Shown: in pieces, positions 5,753-7,873 of the stretch
Numbering within the stretch: position 1 is the stretch's first letter
Layout of the letters: every line of letters begins with the position of its first letter
Source of the DNA: an uncultured Eubacteriales bacterium
Lineage (GTDB): Bacteria; Bacillota; Clostridia; Oscillospirales; Butyricicoccaceae
DNA length: 7,873 nucleotides
Direction: 5' to 3'
NCBI GenBank assembly: GCA_934675045.1
Contig: CAKUPI010000077.1
Coordinates: 1 to 7,873 of the forward strand
The notes under the pieces: model-generated
Database searches by the model: none
What the model was told of the DNA's origin: nothing
The model's input: only the letters and a program-made list of their open reading frames with translations
Position numbers and translations under genes: made by a program

Positions 5753-6739
5753 ATGGGCAACAACACGTTACTGGAAGTACAGGACCTTGTCACACAGTTC
5801 AAGCTGGACGACGGCCTCCTGACCGCCGTCGACCACGTTTCTTTCTCCATTGACCGCGGCGAGACCCTCGGCGTTGTCGGCGAGTCGGGCTGCGGCAAGA
5901 GCGTCACCGCCTTTTCCATTCTCAACCTTGTGGCGCCGCCGGGAAAGGTCGTCGGGGGCAAAATCCTCTTCGACGGCGAAAACCTGCTGGAAAAGAGCAA
6001 GCACGAGATGAAAAAAATCCGCGGCGAGCGGATCTCCATGATCTTCCAGGAGCCGATGACCTCTTTGAACCCGGTTTACACCGTCGGCAACCAGATCGAC
6101 GAGGCGCTGCGCATTCACAAGGGCCTCAGCCGTCAGGAGGCCAGGAAAAAGACCATCGAGCTTTTGCAGCTGGTCAACATCCCCCTGCCCGAGCAGCGCT
6201 ACGGCGAGTACCCGCACCAGCTTTCGGGCGGTATGCGCCAGCGCGTCATGATCGCCATGGCGCTGGCCTGCGACCCGCAGCTGCTCATCTGCGACGAGCC
6301 GACCACCGCCCTTGACGTGACGGTGCAGGCCCAGATTCTCAAGCTCATCAACAAGCTCAAGCGCCAGCTCAACATGTCGGTCATGCTGATCACACACGAC
6401 CTGGCCGTTATTTCCGAGGTCGCCGACCGCATCATCGTCATGTACGCCGGCCGCATCGTCGAAGAGGCCGAGGAAAGCGAGCTGTTTGCCAATCCGCAGC
6501 ACCCCTACACCGAAGCGCTGCTCAAGTCCATCCCGCACGTCGGCCAGGGGCAGGAAAAGCTTTACATGATCGAGGGCATGGTGCCCAACCTGCTCAAAAA
6601 GCACGAGGGCTGCCTGTTTGCTCCCCGCTGCGAATACGCCACCGAGCTGTGCCGCAAAGCCGAGCCCGCGCTTTTGGAGCAGAACGGTCACAAGGTTCGC
6701 TGCCACAAGTACACATCGGAATGGGAGGGTCAGCGATGA
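5753..6739 (+). CDS. dppD: ABC transporter ATPase, DppD/OppD family, with C-terminal Fe-S motif
   Basis: Cytoplasmic ATPase that with DppF drives import by ATP hydrolysis. In its 328 residues all nucleotide-binding motifs are intact: Walker A GESGCGKS (43-50), Q-loop Gln99, signature LSGGMRQR (157-164), Walker B LLICDEP (177-183, catalytic Glu182), D-loop TALD (185-188) and H-loop His215. The oligo_HPY-type C-terminal domain (from about 232, with HPYTEALL 250-257) carries Cys287, Cys293, Cys300 and Cys317, in the C-x5-C-x6-C-x16-C arrangement that binds a [4Fe-4S] cluster in known peptide-transporter ATPases. That a cluster is present here is inference. The AAGGAGG at 5739-5745 overlaps the dppC stop and lies 7 nt from the ATG. 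The stop overlaps the dppF start in ATGA. Confidence 0.95.
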   Translation: MGNNTLLEVQDLVTQFKLDDGLLTAVDHVSFSIDRGETLGVVGESGCGKSVTAFSILNLVAPPGKVVGGKILFDGENLLEKSKHEMKKIRGERISMIFQEPMTSLNPVYTVGNQIDEALRIHKGLSRQEARKKTIELLQLVNIPLPEQRYGEYPHQLSGGMRQRVMIAMALACDPQLLICDEPTTALDVTVQAQILKLINKLKRQLNMSVMLITHDLAVISEVADRIIVMYAGRIVEEAEESELFANPQHPYTEALLKSIPHVGQGQEKLYMIEGMVPNLLKKHEGCLFAPRCEYATELCRKAEPALLEQNGHKVRCHKYTSEWEGQR

Positions 6740-7731
6740 GCCACGCTTCGGAAAACATCTTAGAGGTTCAGGGGCTGCGCAAGTGGTTCCCGGTCAAAAG
6801 CTCGCAGCTGTTCGGCGGCGAAAAAAAGTTTGTCAAGGCGGTAGACGGCGTTGACCTGCACGCCAAGTACGGCGAGACGCTGGGCATCGTCGGCGAGTCG
6901 GGCTGCGGCAAGTCGACGCTGGGCCGCACCATCATGAAGCTGATTCAGCCCACCGAGGGCCGCATCCTTTTTGACGGCAAGGACATCACCAACCTGAGCG
7001 ACAAGCAGATGCGCCCCGTCCGCCGCGACATGCAGATCATGTTCCAGGACCCGTATGCCAGCCTCAACCCGCGCATGACGGTCGCCGACATCATCGCCGA
7101 GCCTATGGACACCATGAAAACCTGCGCCGGCGGCGAGGCGCGGCTGCGCCGCATCGTCGAGCTGATGGAAATCTGCGGCATCAACAAGGCCTTCATGAAC
7201 CGCTATCCGCACGAGTTCTCCGGCGGCCAGCGCCAGCGCATCGGCATCGCCCGCGCCCTGTCGGTCAACCCCAAGATGATCGTCTGTGACGAGCCGGTTT
7301 CGGCGCTCGACGTTTCCATCCAGTCGCAAATCATCAACCTGCTCGTCGAGCTGAAAAAGCAGTACGAGCTGACGCTGCTCTTCATTTCGCACGACCTCGG
7401 CGTTGTCGAGTACATTTCCGACCGCGTGGCCGTCATGTACCTCGGCAAGGTCGTCGAGCTGTGTGACAAAAAGCGCCTCTTCGAAAGCCCCCGGCACCCT
7501 TATACCAAGGCCCTTCTTTCCTCCATTCCCGAAATCGGCGGCAAGAAGTTCGAGGACGAGCGCCCGACGCTGGAGGGCGACATCCCCAGCCCGGTCAATC
7601 CCCCGTCCGGCTGTACCTTCCACACCCGCTGCCCCATGGCCTGCGAGGAGTGCAGCCGCATTGTTCCCCAGCTGATCGAAACCGAGCCCGGCCACTATGT
7701 CTCCTGCATCCGCGTCAACAACGGAAAATAA
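6736..7731 (+). CDS. dppF: ABC transporter ATPase, DppF/OppF family, with C-terminal Fe-S motif
   Basis: Second ATPase of the importer, forming a heterodimer with DppD. I chose the ATG at 6736 because it overlaps the dppD stop (ATGA), has GGAGGG at 6724-6729 with 6-nt spacing, and gives 331 residues starting directly before the conserved [13 protein letters not shown]. The open frame extends upstream to 6649 but only inside dppD. Motifs: Walker A GESGCGKS (53-60), Q-loop Gln104, signature FSGGQRQRI (161-169), Walker B IVCDEP (182-187, Glu186), D-loop SALD (189-192) and His219. The C-terminal domain has HPYTKALL (254-261) and Cys293, Cys299, Cys306 and Cys324 in the same C-x5-C-x6-C-x17-C pattern as DppD, plus an extra Cys303. 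Last gene of the operon; a terminator starts 12 nt later. Confidence 0.95.
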   Translation: MSHASENILEVQGLRKWFPVKSSQLFGGEKKFVKAVDGVDLHAKYGETLGIVGESGCGKSTLGRTIMKLIQPTEGRILFDGKDITNLSDKQMRPVRRDMQIMFQDPYASLNPRMTVADIIAEPMDTMKTCAGGEARLRRIVELMEICGINKAFMNRYPHEFSGGQRQRIGIARALSVNPKMIVCDEPVSALDVSIQSQIINLLVELKKQYELTLLFISHDLGVVEYISDRVAVMYLGKVVELCDKKRLFESPRHPYTKALLSSIPEIGGKKFEDERPTLEGDIPSPVNPPSGCTFHTRCPMACEECSRIVPQLIETEPGHYVSCIRVNNGK

Positions 7732-7743
7732 CGGCAGTTCCCG

Positions 7744-7779
7744 CAAAGCACATGGCAAACGCCATGTGCTTTGTTTTTT
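7744..7779 (+). terminator. Intrinsic terminator of the SBP2-dppBCDF operon
   Basis: A perfect 13-bp stem pairs 7744-7756 with 7761-7773 around the loop AAAC, followed by six T (7774-7779). The arms are identical to the terminator after SBP1 and only one loop base differs, so the two share a recent origin. Confidence 0.93.
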
Positions 7780-7873
7780 GCCCGGAAATCCAAAACAATC
7801 CGTACTGATATTATACAATTCTACATTTTGTATCGGTTTTTGCTTTTTTCCGTAGCATAAAGCCGCGCCTTTC
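7744..7873 (+). repeat. Terminator-spacer repeat, copy B (runs off the window)
   Basis: Gap-free match to 1775-1904 over 130 bp with 12 mismatches by hand count. Homology is still strong at the last base, so the repeat continues beyond the window. In copy A the same sequence leads within about 120 bp to a promoter and then a binding-protein gene. The 94 bases after the terminator hold no gene. Confidence 0.9.

Noticed and set aside
6649..6735. Extended start for dppF at 6649
   Set aside because: The added 29 residues lie inside dppD in another frame, have no ribosome site and match nothing in the family. The ATGA start at 6736 with GGAGGG is far better.
15..7818. Long open frames on the - strand (15-1154, 2035-3813, 3907-4992, 5768-6706, 6760-7818)
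   Set aside because: They lie antisense to clear family genes, have Val/Gly/Asp/His-rich low-complexity translations with no recognisable domain, and lack ribosome sites. They arise from the GC-rich third positions of the real genes.

Overview
The window carries one complete solute uptake system of the peptide/nickel ABC class (Dpp/Opp type), all on the + strand. It has two tandem, closely similar lipoprotein solute-binding proteins (SBP1 at 99-1760, SBP2 at 2119-3780), two membrane permeases (dppB- and dppC-like) and two ATPases (dppD- and dppF-like). The host is probably a Gram-positive Bacillota of class Clostridia, perhaps an Oscillospirales-type gut anaerobe. The reasons are near-perfect AAGGAGG ribosome sites, sigma-A promoters, a diacylglyceryl lipobox on the binding proteins (so no periplasm is needed), and GC-rich coding DNA set between AT-rich spacers. 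The taxonomic call is an inference.

Layout. 1-98: promoter and leader of SBP1. 99-1760: SBP1. 1774-1810: strong intrinsic terminator, which makes SBP1 a one-gene transcript. 1811-2024: AT-rich spacer with small hairpins. 2025-2118: second copy of the promoter and leader. 2119-3780: SBP2. 3781-3894: spacer with a GC-rich hairpin and only a short T run, probably a leaky terminator. 3895-7731: dppB, dppC, dppD and dppF, spaced by 4 bp, 12 bp and a 4-bp overlap, so one operon with SBP2. 7744-7779: terminator nearly identical to the one after SBP1. 7780-7873: the same AT-rich spacer as after SBP1, running off the window.

How it works. The lipid-anchored binding proteins capture the substrate outside the membrane and pass it to the DppB-DppC channel. 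The DppD-DppF ATPase pair, each with a C-terminal four-cysteine motif typical of a [4Fe-4S] site, powers import. Two promoters, the terminator after SBP1 and the leaky hairpin after SBP2 should together give much more binding protein than transporter.

This is a known transporter class, and I see no new enzymatic or defence system. The unusual part is the evolution of the locus. A 2020-bp promoter-SBP unit is duplicated with no net indel. The two SBPs (41 of 553 residues differ by hand alignment) have replacement changes concentrated in short blocks, and the clearest block lies between tracts of perfect DNA identity. The terminator-spacer repeat after dppF suggests that another promoter-SBP unit may start just beyond the window.
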